From assembly GCF_005239225.2 (NCBI RefSeq), contig NC_133284.1, forward strand, positions 5,051,770 through 5,115,769: a DNA stretch of 64,000 nucleotides. Direction: 5' to 3'. The notes under the pieces were generated by a model that was given only the letters and a program-made list of their open reading frames with translations, was not told the origin of the DNA and ran no database searches. The position numbers and the translations under genes were made by a program. The stretch comes from Populus alba (Eukaryota > Streptophyta > Magnoliopsida > Malpighiales > Salicaceae). Of the stretch, positions 39,396-52,300 are shown one piece after another (positions within the stretch are counted from its first letter, which is position 1; the number at the start of each line of letters is the position of its first letter).

Positions 39396-40004
39396 TTGCA
39401 TTATCCTCTCCAGCACTACTTTGAAACAAATGATTTTTGGTTAATTAGATGTTGATTTATTAATTATATGTATCCTTGAAAACCCTTTTTGTTTATATGC
39501 AAATAAAATATATTATATGGATAGAAAATTTAGGAGAGAAACGTGCATGGGTATAACCTTTTAGCGTTTTGGAACAATTCTTGTTAACAATTGTGGACGG
39601 TTTCAATACTTGGTGATATGACATCTTAATTTCTTTGGCTTTGTTTTCTTTTGTTTATCAAATAAATTTTATGATGATCATAAAATATTAGTTATTTTGT
39701 GGGATTATTTTTTTTGTTAAAAATAGATACGAGAAATAAATTTCTAATCGAGATATTTTTATTGATGGGTCATAAATTTTTTTTTCTTTTTATTTTAGTC
39801 ACTTTTTTCAAAGTGAATTCAAAAAATAACTATTATGATATTACTAATTACTCCCTTAGCATCATAAATTATTTTTGTCTCTTGTATCTCCATAAAGCTA
39901 GCATCAACTAGTTAAATAAATAACAGAATATCAGTCGTTACTAGATAAGAATATAAATTATATTTTAAAATCTTATCTAGTATTTTAAATTTTTTAATTG
40001 AGAT

Positions 40005-40230
40005 GATTTTTTAATATGATATCAAATTCTTGTTGATCAAGTGATCATGAATTTGAATCTCATCATCACTATTATAATTTAAAAAAAAAGAGCAAAAAGT
40101 AGAATGAACTCATATAAGTTTCAAATTAAAATTTTTTTTATTTGAGGAAGTGTATTAAAAATAATATAAATAATATATTGAAACTTTACATAAAAATTTA
40201 AATTTAATAAAACACATAAACAGATAAAAA
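40005..40230 (+). mobile_element. SINE-like element, plus orientation
   Basis: TTAATATGATATCAAATTC, TTGATCAAGTGATCATGAAT, TTGAATCTCATCATC (box-B-like), then the tail ATAATATATTGAAACTTTAC. Partner of the minus-orientation copy at 31975-32220. Confidence 0.55.
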
Positions 40231-41069
40231 AAATCCTTATCATTGAAAAAAAAAAAAAAACTATTGTAATTTATCCTAAAACAAATCTCTCTAATCTAAC
40301 GGGCCATATATATCATATCAACGAGCCTTTCTTTCTTTTTTTATTTTTTTGGAGTAGTCTCACTCTGGACCACTCCAAAGAGATTCCTGGACCCAATAAT
40401 ATTTGATTCGGAAATCATCGAAAATCACTTACATGTATAGCATTAGTTGATATAAACATTGCACCATCGAATCGATCTTTTTTTTTTTTTTTTTTTTTCC
40501 AGATAATCAAATAAATGTATATATATACCATTAAGCATTACTTTTAAGTTGTATGCAAAAGGGAGAGAAGATGTGATGTGTGGGTGCCCCATGGTTCCAC
40601 CATGCACATGCTGAACACATGCTTGGTCGATCTTCAGTATTATCCATCCACCCACCCGGGAGAGAATAAGTTGCTGTTGCCCAGTCCAGAAAGGGGTGTC
40701 AAGATCAGTATTAAGCAACAGAAAACAGCACAGATCCACACAATGTCATGATATATTTAGCTAGGCAATATGATGCTGTGAGTTATAGCTTGCATGGCTC
40801 ATATTAATTCCATGTGCATGGAACATGTAGCTGGGGACATTGGGGTCGTAGGGCAGCATGTACATGTTCATCATTTTTCAAGCACATACCTAATTGAATT
40901 AATGTATTAGCCTGTTATCCTTGCTGCATAGATAATGACCTTGTTCCGGCGTGCCATCCTCGAGAATTAATTAATGGCCTTTGCTGCTCAGACCCCCTTT
41001 TTATGCACATAATTGATCTTATACTAACTTCATCCTTTGTGTTCTCGTATCTTTTCCAAGATTTCTAAA
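40231..41069. other. Intergenic, no gene seen
   Basis: T runs at 40479-40498. A balanced patch at 40560-41000 includes GTGGGTGCCCCATGGTTCCACCATG-like palindromic wording (about 40581-40605), but no frame worth calling. Confidence 0.45.
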
Positions 41070-41240
41070 GATTGTAGCGTGATAGCAAAGGGATTGAAAT
41101 CTGCACAACAGATTTCGAGTTCGAGTCAGGACATGCACTTCTTGTAAGAGCCTGGAATAACCGGGGTTTTACTCGCTCATCTAAACCTACAAAGTACGCT
41201 TTTCGAGAGATAAGGTTTCCGAATTAAAAAAAAAAGAGTA
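41070..41240 (+). mobile_element. tRNA-type SINE, second type
   Basis: GATTGTAGCGTGATAGCAAA (A-box region), GAGTTCGAGTCAGGAC (box B, GTTCGAGTC), AATAACCGGGGTTTTACTCG, TTTTCGAGAGATAAGGTTTC, then a run of about 10 A. Differs from the SINE at 29258 apart from the promoter boxes. No clear target-site duplication. Confidence 0.6.
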
Positions 41241-42893
41241 TCATTTCCAGGCATAAAACATCCCAGCTCTGAGGGACATTAAAGTCTTTTTTCAAATACA
41301 AAACATCCCAGCAGAGTAGGAGGACCTTCATTATGCGCGCACAGATCAAATTTAACTTTAAAATCTAGATTTGAATTGTTAATTAATATCTTTAAAAAAT
41401 AGAACAAAACGAAGAAGAAGGTTTTTTTTTAAAGAGATAATCAAGGGTAATGAGAGAGATGTGTGTGTTTCTTCTCAAGATATAATATCTACTGCAGGCA
41501 TTTTCTTCGAACAAGAGTACTCTTACGTCCCTTCCTCAGACCGCACATTCTATTTATGTCCTTGCAAGCCTCCCCTTCCTCGTTCCAGAGCAATTCACAC
41601 ATGAAGCTTCCTCGGATGCACCTGAAAACAAATCGGTTCCTAAAATATGCCAAAAACAAACTAGCTAACAGCTTAACTCGAGCAACTCAGGCATTGATTC
41701 TTGATACATTATGGGAATTTATATTTAAATATCACAATTTTCATATGATATATAGTATGTGGGTTGAGCGAGCTCTGTAGCCTCACGTTCACATCTTCTT
41801 ATATGAAAAATTCAACAAGAAGTGATTTACCCTTTTTAATATGTGCTCAGAGAAATTCTTATGGATTATTCCACGAAACCCGTGATATAATGGATCAAAT
41901 TGTATATTTTTACTTTAATGAGGACCAAATCGTGCAATTTTGAAAAAGAAAATGGAACTCTGAAGGGACCACGACCCTTGATGGCTCCTCTAAATCCGTC
42001 ATTGCCCGAGCCTCCGATCGAGGAATGATTTGGTCTCTTCATCACGTTTGGCAATCTGAGATTGAGCATATAATAGATGGACAGATTCACTTCACTGATA
42101 AGCGAACTATATATAGCTAGACACATATAATATCACTTTTTATTATTAAAACTTAATTATATCATGCATCATCTGCAATTGTAATTTAAAATGTTTTTTA
42201 AATTATATTTTATTTAAAGATGAATTTTTAGTAATTTTGATGGTTTCAACTCGTGTTAAAATAATCAAAAATATTTTAAAAAAATATCAATTATATAAAG
42301 ATTACTTAATAAAACATTTTTAATTGCATTATCCAACAACCGTTAATTAATTTGATAAGCATAACTAAATACTTTTTGGTTTACTTTACTTTATGGTATA
42401 AGAGTATAACTGTTTATATAAATTTTTGGTTATTTTGATCACGATATATGTTTGCTATGTCCTGTCTTTTTCATGCACGTTGTCTTGTTTTTCTACTTCA
42501 TGAATGTATACATAATATGTTCCAAGTCATTAACTCCTTATATATATATATATATATAAACAAATTGAAACCTTTTTATGAACGTGAAAAATTACATGCG
42601 ACGATACAAAATTGCTGGTGGTGACCCGGTCACTTGACCCAGCTTAAAATGATCAAACCATAGCGATATATATTGTCTTTTGAATTGAGCCAATAATGAT
42701 GCAATCACGCTCTCTCAGGCTCGCACCAGGATTCTTGGTCAATAAAAAAAATTATTCCTTTTCATTGCAGAACCTTACTTGGAGCGCATTTCGAGGTCCG
42801 GTCAAGACACCGCCTGGGTCTCTCTGCACCTCACTTTGGACAAAAGACGCAAAGCTTAAAAAAAAAAAAAAAAAAGCTAATTGAACTCCTACC
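41241..42893. other. Intergenic, no gene assembled
   Basis: Open frames at 41463-41780 (+) and 41866-42126 (-) have no recognised similarity. 42600-42875 is of balanced composition, contains GTGACCCGGTCACTTGACCC, and ends in an A run of about 18 (42858-42875), so it may be an inserted retroposed sequence of unknown origin. Confidence 0.35.
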
Positions 42894-42894
42894 C

Positions 42895-43388
42895 GCCATT
42901 TCTCTTTGGTTTAAAGCCCCTTTTTTTATGTCGCGGTTTACTGTTGTGTTATTATTTTTTGAAAAATTAAATTGTTTTAAATTAATATTTTTTTTGATAT
43001 TTCTGAAATTTTTTAATATGTCAATATTAAAAATATTTTTTTTAAAAAAACATTATTTAATTATATTTTCAATCAATTTTTTTTTTTAAAAAAACATCAT
43101 CTCTATCGTAGTGTCAAATAGTAAATTAAATCTTTGGCATTCGAAATCTATTGCCATTTCTCTTGGTTTAAAGGGCTGGATTGTAAATGTGGTTGAAATA
43201 TTGTTTTTTTATTTTTGAAAAATAAATTATTTTTTATGTTTTGCATTGTTTTAATATATTAATATTAAAAATAAATTTTTAAATAAAATATTATTTTAAT
43301 ATATTTTCAATCAATTTTTTTTTAATTCCAACCTCTACAACAATAATCGAAGTAAATAAATTAAATCCTTGAACTACGAAATCTATTG
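42895..43388 (+). repeat. 258-bp tandem duplication
   Basis: Copy 1 starts at 42895 (GCCATTTCTCTTTGGTTTAA) and copy 2 at 43153 (GCCATTTCTCTTGGTTTAAA). Both continue with a T-rich centre, ATATTTTCAATCAATTTTTT and a closing AAATTAAATC...CGAAATCTATTG. The repeats have drifted by small indels and substitutions. MITE-like AT phrases lie inside each copy. Confidence 0.8.
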
Positions 43389-43439
43389 TTTTCCTTTTCA
43401 TTATGTAAACAATGCAATTGAGTAAAAAGTACTAATACC

Positions 43440-43461
43440 ACTCTCTCTCTCTCTCTCTCTC
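43440..43461. repeat. (CT)n microsatellite
   Basis: Ten or so CT units, in non-coding DNA. Confidence 0.9.
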
Positions 43462-45794
43462 GCTTGTACATGAAGGTATGAAATTGGTTTATGCTCTCAT
43501 GGCTATTGTGGGCCTTCATCTATGTAATTAAGCATGGAGGGAGAGTAATTAAAGCCATAGAGATGGAAATTGGTGGGTGTTCTTTCCTAATCAAATAACT
43601 AAATCATTATTAATCGAGGGAGTAGTTGAGCAAAAACGACTCAACTTACTTGGGTTAAAATCCGTCTTAAATCTAGAAATTTGATTAATCCTTTTGACCA
43701 AATTTTACCCTAATATCAAATATCTAGCGCTTAATAATTTGAAACATCTGTCTAGATTATTTCGAACAACAAATGTGATGATCAAGCTCCAACATGTCTT
43801 TCCTTAACTAGTTTGCTTAGATAAATAAAACAAATTAACTGGGTGTTTAAGACTAAAATACATCACATTAACAAGTTTAACATAATAATTAATCAGATTA
43901 ATTAAATTCTCGTTTTGCTACCCAAACAATCCCCCCAGTCAACAGCTGAAGACAATCGCATGCAACGATCGAAGGTTAGTTGCAAGTCAATGATGCATTT
44001 TAACTGCAAGAACTCGAAAATCGAAACAAATAACTAACCCATTTTTTTTTTTAACTCATGGTGGATTGGTCCCACATGGTCAATGGTCCTAATCCTGCTA
44101 GGCCATATCATAATTTTGTGTGCACCTTTTTGTACATGATCATCGAGGGTAAAACTGTAATAAAATTGTGTACAAGCGTGAGAAATTGCCATGATGGGAA
44201 CCACTTGGATTAGATGCAAGGCAACATAATCTTGCCCCCAGAAAGGTTACAGTGAAGGTCTCGAAAAAATTAAGCGGAAAAAAGGCCTGAAACATGCAGA
44301 TTAAGTATATATAATTAATTTCTCACATTAGTTAAGAGAATTTATCTCAATAATAATCATCATCAATTAAGAGGGCATTGGTTTACATTTTTGCCCTGGG
44401 ATTCTCCTGTTCAAATGTAAATATTCTACAGTGAGGTTTACATGGTCATGGAAGTATAAAATGGGTTTTCAACTTTCAACTATAATTTGCTGGTGAATCA
44501 ATTAAATATTCTACAGCTTGGATTTTTTATTTTTAATTAAGGAAACTACATGCTTCAATACTTGTAAAAGCAGTCTCAATTAAAAGGATTTAAAGACCCT
44601 CTGGTAATAAAATAAATATATTTATAGGAAATATATAAAATAATTTAAAATAATAGATGATTTTAAAAAATCTAATATTCAAGAAAAAAAATACTTATTC
44701 TTGAGTTTCAAGAAATATTTAATTTCTATAATATATTTTTTTATTTAAGATATCGACACATTAAAATCATTAAAAATAATTAAAACATATAAATTTAATA
44801 TTTTTTTAAATAAAAAATAATTTTAAAAACCAATTTAATCGCGAAAACAAATCATCTCTAAAATGAGAGTCCAAACCAAGGAATGGGAGCCCTCTTGATT
44901 GAGTTTTCCTTCATTTTGACCAGATTGCATAAGTACTTGCAAAATCCATTTTTTAGTAAACCATTGACGATTGAGGTCAAGATCATCATCACATTCCTCT
45001 TTATTCTTTCACCTTAATCTGGAAACAAAGGTCGTCTACACGAAATGCACCCCGTGGTCTCCGTCAAAGATTGAAAAAATCACACGCACCCAAAATATAC
45101 ACCGAAATACTAATTAGAAGTGACGCATTGGATTCATATTCTAAGATTTCTTGATTTTAAATCCAAAAACATGCATAAACCTGCTAGAGAGGTAACATGG
45201 TTGGGTTTACAGAACAAAAGGAAAGTGCTAAATAAAAAGAATTCTTCAATTTCTTTTTGAAAACCCCAAAAATAATGACAAAAACACTGAAACCCTTCTA
45301 GGAATTGGCCGTTTTACTCTTCTAGTTTTCGGTGATGGGTTTGGTAGGTCGAAGGAATGGGCTTCAAATGCCGTGATTGGCGCCTGAGAAAATAGAATAG
45401 AAAAAAGAAAGGAGAAATGAACAAACAAATAAATAAAGCACATTTTCTAGCAATAATTTCATTTGTAAACACGCAATTGCCTAGCTTTTATCCAAATGCC
45501 GCAAAATCAGCAGGGAACCGTGACAATCTGCCATGTTCTGTCGTGGCACCTCCAGGGTTAAAATCGTCATCGTATCTACAAAGCGGCCAACTAATTACAG
45601 AGGAAGGGAGAGAGAGATTGAACCCTGGAAAGAGTATCAATTGAACGATTGAGTCGTGACCGTATCTTATATCCTCCATGCTCATATTCGGCCCTCCTTT
45701 TTTCAGTTAATTGAACAATTGCTCTCCTAACCCATTCTTAACCTAATTTTTCCCATGTACTTTCAAAAAAAAAAAAAAAATCCTAAAAAAAATT
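43462..45794. other. Intergenic, no gene assembled
   Basis: 44600-44850 is AT-rich and MITE-like. 45246-45690 has more balanced composition, with minus-strand frames of about 65 codons (for example one containing KTRRVKRPIPRR at 45246-45443) that I cannot assign. They are not joined by credible splice sites that I could find. Confidence 0.4.
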
Positions 45795-46135
45795 ACTTTC
45801 AATTAAGTTTGACCAAATTCCGTTGTTTCATGATTTTTGTTATTTTTATGTGTGTGTTTTTTGTAATATATATATATATAAAGAATTTAGATAGTAAAAT
45901 AAAAAGAACAAAAACAAGAGGTTAAGAAGAGCGGATCTTAAAAATAATAATAAGAGATTATATAAAAGAGAAAAAATAAATGAATTGGAGGATCGAGCAA
46001 AATTTTTTAAAAATATATTAAAAAAGTTACTATACATTAAGAAAAAAAAATTTATTAATTAGGAGACCATGGTAAAATACAAAACAATATAATTGCTTAA
46101 CATTATTTCTCCGGTTTACTTTTTCTTGTTTTGCA
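45795..46135 (+). repeat. Long direct repeat, left copy
   Basis: Shares, in order, GTTGTTTCATGATTTTTGTT, GTGTGTTTTTTGT, AATAATAATAAGAGATTATA, ATTTATTAATTAGGAGACCA and ATATAATTGCTTAACATTA with 48650-49205. The right copy ends only about 200 bases before the pectate lyase start codon and is longer because of internal duplication. Confidence 0.7.
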
Positions 46136-48257
46136 AAAGATCTCAAGCAATATAAATAGAGTAAGAGACATAAAGAGAAAAGGGACACATAAATAAAGAT
46201 TGAAAGATAATATTCTTGCAAAATAAACTAGCAAAAACCCAAGAACAAAAAAAAAAGCACTAATCTAGAAAATCCAATGACAATAACCACCATCTCAGGC
46301 TCCGATCTCTTAATAAAATGTAGGTAGTTGACACCGCCCACTCTAATAGAAAGAGAGGATTTTCTACATTGCAGACACATTCACGTGCCTCCCTTTCTTG
46401 GTTAAACGTGTAAGTAAGCTCTAAAAACCATACTATCATCTTGCCCTTGTATTGTATGCATCAACACTGTGTTTTCCCCAACACTGTTTCAGCCTCTCTA
46501 GTTCAATTTCAACCAACTCTAGCAACTCACAAAGATCAATTTTGAACCCTAAAATGTTATTAACTTGTTTTATAATTATTTGTGGCATATTTGTTGGGTT
46601 TTAATTCATAAATACATAGTTAAATATTGCTTATTATAACGCATTAACCACCATATATGTTAGTCCAACCTAGGATTAGATGACCTATTATCGTGTTTGA
46701 TCAATGATGGTTGATTATCAAATATTTGAAATAGCACATACATGTTTATGTCAGGTCAAATGCATGTTTTTTTTTTTTTTTTGCCAAAGTAGGAATTAGG
46801 CCATCTCCACGCCCAAACTCAAAATCACTCTTTAAATTCAATTTAAAACATTAGGTTTGGTTAATCTCCAAGCATAGCAAACACATGTCATTTTTAAGCA
46901 AACAACAATGCATCTTACTTTAAATAGATGAATAAGGTGATCATATATTTTTTTTATTATATAACCAACCTCTTATCTAGAATATTTGAAATACCAGTTA
47001 AGGTTTCTAGTTACCATAAAACTAAATGATGCCTTTTATTTTAATTTTACTTTTAAATTTTTCATGATATCCCCTACGATAGAATAACAACTATTGTGTA
47101 CCTACCCAGTAAGGTATAGGCTTTGTTTGTTTGTATGAAAAATAATGTGTTTTGTTGTAATGTTTATTTTGATTATTTATTTTTGCATCGTTTGTCTAAT
47201 TTAATATTTGTTTATTTATGTTATTATTTCTTGCATTTTATTTCATATATTTGGTTTATCATGCATACATGGATTGAATATGGAGTTATGCTCATGCATC
47301 ACACTTTATTTCCATTTGCATTACTTTAGGTTAGCAACAAGGAGTTAGTGGTGCCCTGATGAGTTTTGACCCAAACTAGCATACATGGAACCACAACTCT
47401 CATTGAAAATCTATTTGGTTGTGATTTGTAGCAAATGTGATATATTCCTAGTCTATATTTCTTACACATCATAAGTGTTAACCTTTTAAGGTTTGTTCAG
47501 ATAGCAAGGAACCCTTTTGAGATTATAAGTTGTTAATCTACTTGTATGTAATGGCCACAATCTTTTCTTAAGAATGCCTTCCTATAATATCACATTAGAC
47601 AGGCCTAACATGTATGAAATATTAACCTAACATATAATATTTTAGGAGATGACTCATTTTTTAGATTGAGAGATACCATGCAAGAGAAATTTGATGAACT
47701 TTGCTGAAATGTTTGGATGAAAAGAAAGTGAACAAATCTATGAAAAAAAATGCATGAGTGTGTTTGTACTAAACATGCCAATAATCACATAATAACATAA
47801 CAAACACACATTAGTGGATACTTCTAGACTATAATGGAGAAAGATTGCAAAGACTATGGGCAAATATATTATAAATGCTAGATTTTTGCAGACAAGATAA
47901 ATACACTGCTAAGTGCTCTCCATAACATGATAACACCCTAGTCATTTGTAATGTGGGAATAAATATGATTGCTTAATAAACTCAAAAGTAAGTAATGAAC
48001 ATTGATTTATCTTGGTGGCAATCAATTATTATACAAAATAAGTTAAAGTAGTTATCACATGCATATTACCTAAAAAGTGGTTAAAAGACTTATCGAGAGA
48101 GACATTTTCAACAAATATTGTTTGTTAAAAGCAATATTGACTAATAACGCTTAGAATTTAAATAAGAAGTTGATTTAGGATTTATGCTGACAATAGATGA
48201 TAAAAAATATTAATTCATTAATAATTCAGGATTTTGATGTTTTGTTTTAGACTTTAT
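46136..48257. other. DNA between the two long direct repeats
   Basis: No gene. AT-rich with a balanced patch at 46260-46420 (CCACCATCTCAGGCTCCG). No reverse transcriptase, integrase or transposase motif, so the flanking repeats cannot be shown to be LTRs. Confidence 0.45.
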
Positions 48258-48520
48258 TACAATGTTAGTCATTTGATAATTTTAACCCTTTTTTAGAAAA
48301 CAAATTATGACAAGGTTAGTCACCTAATAATCTTGATTCATTTTTAAATCTCATAACAAGTTTGATCATATAACAATTCTGATCCATTTTTAATTCTTAT
48401 ATCAATTTGAACCTATTTAGATTATATCTAGATTTTATCTTGAGATCAATCACCTAACAATTTGAACCTGTTAAAATTCCTTATAAATTTTATCTTGAGA
48501 TCAATTTGGATCTAATTTGG
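48258..48520 (+). repeat. Degenerate minisatellite, about 45-50 bp unit
   Basis: At least four drifting copies of a unit with the plan ACAAGGTTAGTCACCTAATA, then ATCTTGATTCATTTTTAAAT, then CTCATA. Copies begin near 48260, 48311, 48355, 48402 and again near 48451 (GATCAATCACCTAACAATTT). Non-coding. Confidence 0.65.
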
Positions 48521-48649
48521 TTTTCATATATGATTTTTTTCTATATAAACTTTGTATTCAAAGTCAAACAACAATGGATTCTCCAATATTTTTGTAGTGT
48601 AAGTATAGAAAAAAAAAGATGAGAAAATCCATGAAAAAATATATTTTCA

Positions 48650-49205
48650 ATGAAATTTTATCAAATTCCATTGTTTCATGATTTTTGTTAATTTTGTGTG
48701 TGTTTATTTATTTATTTATTTTTGTGGCAAGATAAAAAAATACAAAAAGAAAGAGTATTGGAAGTGAAATACAAAGAAGAAGAGAGTACATGTGACTTAA
48801 GATAGTAGGGAATAAAAAATATGTGACCAAAGAGAGGGGAATAAAAAATAATAATGAAAGATTATATAAAAAAAAAATTTTTGTGAAAAAAAAGAAAAAT
48901 ACAAAAAATAAAAAAAGTTTAAAAGTGAAATAAAAAGAAGAGAGTATATGTGACTAAAGATAATAGGAACTAAAAAATATATGATTGAAGAGAGTTGAAA
49001 TTAAAAAAAAGTGATAAATTATATAAAAAAGAAAAAAATCGAAAAATTAATTAATTAGGAAATATGGGTTATGAAGGAAGTTTAATTAATTGGAGAATAA
49101 GTAAAATTGAAAAATTATAAAAAAGAATGAGAGAAAAGAAAGTTAAATTAATTAGGAAATAATGGTTACGAAAGAAAAAAATATAATTGTTTAATATTAC
49201 TTTTC
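48650..49205 (+). repeat. Long direct repeat, right copy, internally duplicated
   Basis: Partner of 45795-46135. Within it a block of about 155 bases is present twice: 48728-48880 and 48885-49033, both containing AAGAGAGTA[CT]ATGTGACT and ATTATATAAAAAA. TTAATTAGGAAATA recurs at about 49045 and 49150. The block ends just upstream of the pectate lyase TATA box. Confidence 0.7.
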
Positions 49206-49258
49206 TTGTTTTTTTCTTACTGCTATGTTGTAAGGTACTGCATGTGCCTGGGTGGGTC

Positions 49259-49266
49259 TATAAAAA
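49259..49266 (+). promoter_or_regulatory. TATA box of the pectate lyase gene
   Basis: TATAAAAA in the context GGGTCTATAAAAAGGTCG, 140 bases before the ATG. A CTCTCTCTCTCTC leader tract at 49311-49323 and a GAGAGAGAAAGAAAGAG tract just before the start codon are typical of plant 5' UTRs. Transcription probably starts near 49290. Confidence 0.75.
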
Positions 49267-49398
49267 GGTCGTTTTGTTGGAGCTCTAAACTCCGACTCTA
49301 CACTTGGTTCCTCTCTCTCTCTCAACTTTTTTTTTTTAACTATTTCTCTGCATCATCAAATCTTTCTACAGAGAGAGAAAGAAAGAGAGAAATTGACA

Positions 49399-52300
49399 AT
49401 GGCGGTGTCTAGGAAATGGGCTTGTGTGTTTTCTGCTGTGCTTCTGTTGTTGTTCGTTGGTGTAATGCCTACTACTTCAGGAACCAATGGTGGGATCGCT
49501 GCTCTTACCAGGTATATATACGTGTACACACACACAAAATGTATATGTATATGCCGTTTTCTTGTCAAAAAACAAGATTAGCTCTTCATCTCCTCTGTCT
49601 CTGTGTTTGCTTTGTGTGTCCTTCTGGGCTAAGAGAAACAGAGCTTTCCCTGTCCTTTTTCCCCCCTCATTATATTCGGGTTAAAATTCTTTAGTTAGTT
49701 TTCATTTTTTGGTTTTGCAATCAAAATCTCACCTGCATCCCTTGGTCTCTATATGGGTATCTTTTCGACTACAATCTGATTTCAACTGTGAATTTTTTTA
49801 AACCCCAAAAATTTTGCAACACGCAGTTCTCTTCTATGATTTTGTTTCCGGAAACATTCTGTGCCAAAAGAAAATCATGGTTACTGTCATGTAATGAACT
49901 TCTTTTGAGGTAGTAATTGAGAATTTTTTATATACTTGGTTTTACTGGGTTTGAAAATCTCGTGATTATTAGAAAAGAAAGCTACATTATATGGTATTTT
50001 AATAGAATTCTGTCAAAGGAAAAAGATTAATTAACAGAGGTTCCTTCTTAAGATCTTAATTACTCTTTTTCACCATTTTGGTTCTCTGCTCACTTCTCTG
50101 TTTCTTGACACAACTCCTTTAATGCCCATTTCCGCAAAACTAAACAGAGTTGCTTTCTCTTCATTAATGGAGCACAACGACTTGACAGAGAGAGCTGAGG
50201 GAGGGGGGGGGACCGTACAATTCCATTTTTTATACTTTTCCCAACGACTTGATAACTATAATATCTTTTTCACTAGTTTATTTTTAAAAAATTCATTTTG
50301 GGTTTTTGTTTTTGTTGTATTTACAGGAGTGTGGAAACAGAGAAGGTACAGAGCTCAAGCAACACAACTATGGCGGCCAGGTATAACGTTAATTTTAACG
50401 GTTAATCTGAGCCGTTGTTTATATGTAGTGTCTTTTTTGGACGGTCTATTTATCCAAAATAACCGTCTTTTAAGAATCTCTGGCCGTTGAGATCTTTAGA
50501 TCTGGATCGTTTATTCTGTTATTTTTTACTACAACTGTGGATTCCTCGGTTAGATTAACGAGAAACCCCAGGGAGTCCTTCTTTCCCATATTGCCCTCAT
50601 ACATTTTCTTGAATTCCACGTTTGTTTTCACTGCTCAGTTAAGGACAAAACAATGGTAGTTTAGTCATCAGGATTATCTTCTCGCCGACGAGTCGTCTCG
50701 GCCCGGTGGTTCCTCTTCCGTGGAGAAACGCGTCTAAACGGTTTCACTAGCAGACAGTGACTGACGCCTTGAGCAATGCGCACTCTATACTCTCTTCTTC
50801 TTCTTCTCCGTACATTGTACTTTGTTGTGTGTCCCACATTCTGTCTACTCCCTGCCTAGATTGGCACGTGTCCGCTAGTCCTTAATTTCATGTACTCCTT
50901 CATGCAACAAGGAAGGTGTTGATGTGTTTTTGGTGGCGGTTGTTTCAGGTCTCAAGAAGAGGCGGATGCATTAAATGAGAAAGCAGTTGCTGATAACCCT
51001 GAAGAGGTTGTTTCAATGGTTGAGATGTAAGTCTCTTTCTTCTCTCTTTAAAACTTGAGTAATCAATTAACAATAATGCGGTATTGCTATTGCCCTTTAA
51101 TTACAATGCAACTTATTACTTGGAATCTGTCTGAATTCACTGATAGAGGGATGATTTGGTGGTTATGGTAGGTGTTTAGAAAAGGGTTTTGATACCCACC
51201 TCAGCTGCCCCTTTTCAGATTTTTATTAAAACCCCATTTACTGATTTAATTAGTGTTTAATGTTTGATGATATAATGATTTTTTTTCCGTGGGAAATTTC
51301 CCTTTGAGTTTTTGTAGAACTTGCACTTTATGAAAAGGGATAGCGGGATTCTGAGGAATCATCCTCCCTGCACGTTCCTCTCTTATATCTGATGTGCTGT
51401 TGTTATTTTGACCTTTTTCACGCTGTTTCTCTCCACTACCTGCCAGCTACTGTAGTTGTAGTAGCAGGGGCAGTGAGGGAGTGAGATCTGTGTCTTTTAT
51501 CTACTGTTTCACATATCCATCTATTGTACTTAAGGAGGTACAAATCATGCTTGATTATGAATAAAATGTCCAGTTAATTAATATCTCTATAACCCACTGT
51601 TTTTTAATTAATTAACCTGCAGTTTTAGACACCTCCTTTTCACACAATTCTCTTCTTAAATGCATCAGAATGAAGCTTCGCCGATGAAAGGATGTCTTAT
51701 TCGAATGCTTTTTTGATGACACGCTAGTCTTAACTGTGTTTTCCGATGATATTAATTGATTGTGACCGAAAATTTAGTACTTTTGTCATCTTCCCATTTT
51801 TTTTTTGACCGGCCTTTTAAAATTTCACCTTTTTTTTAAGGCTTAGCTGAAGATGGGATACTGAAAATTCATGTAGTTGATTGTTGAGGGGATGTGGGTT
51901 CTTAATTTGTATTGTAGTTTTGAATGTGACAGCTTCATTCATATACATGTAAGCAGGACAAACATAACGGGCATGTACACCAGGAAGCCAAGATAAATCT
52001 TTCCGTTAAACTTAAAGACCTGATGGCCCTCACAAAATGACAAATTGTTTGTTTCCTGTTGGCATTAATCATATGCTTCCACTATGCTGATTTAGCTAGC
52101 CCTGGCTGTTGCCACCGACACAACAGATGCTAGTGTTGAAATGCAATCAGTAAATGTATGATGCAAATAGTAAAAAAAAAATGTTTAATGCTGTTAAAAA
52201 ATCGATTTGGAATTATCAATAATAAGCTTGCTTTGACTATTTGGTTGAATGACATCTATAATACTAATGCTGATAGCATTGCATTTGACATTGCAGGAGC

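Noticed and set aside
45846..46221. Two 63-codon minus-strand open frames rich in Leu, Phe and Tyr
   Set aside because: Low-complexity frames in AT-rich repeated DNA (45795-46135), not conserved in the second repeat copy.
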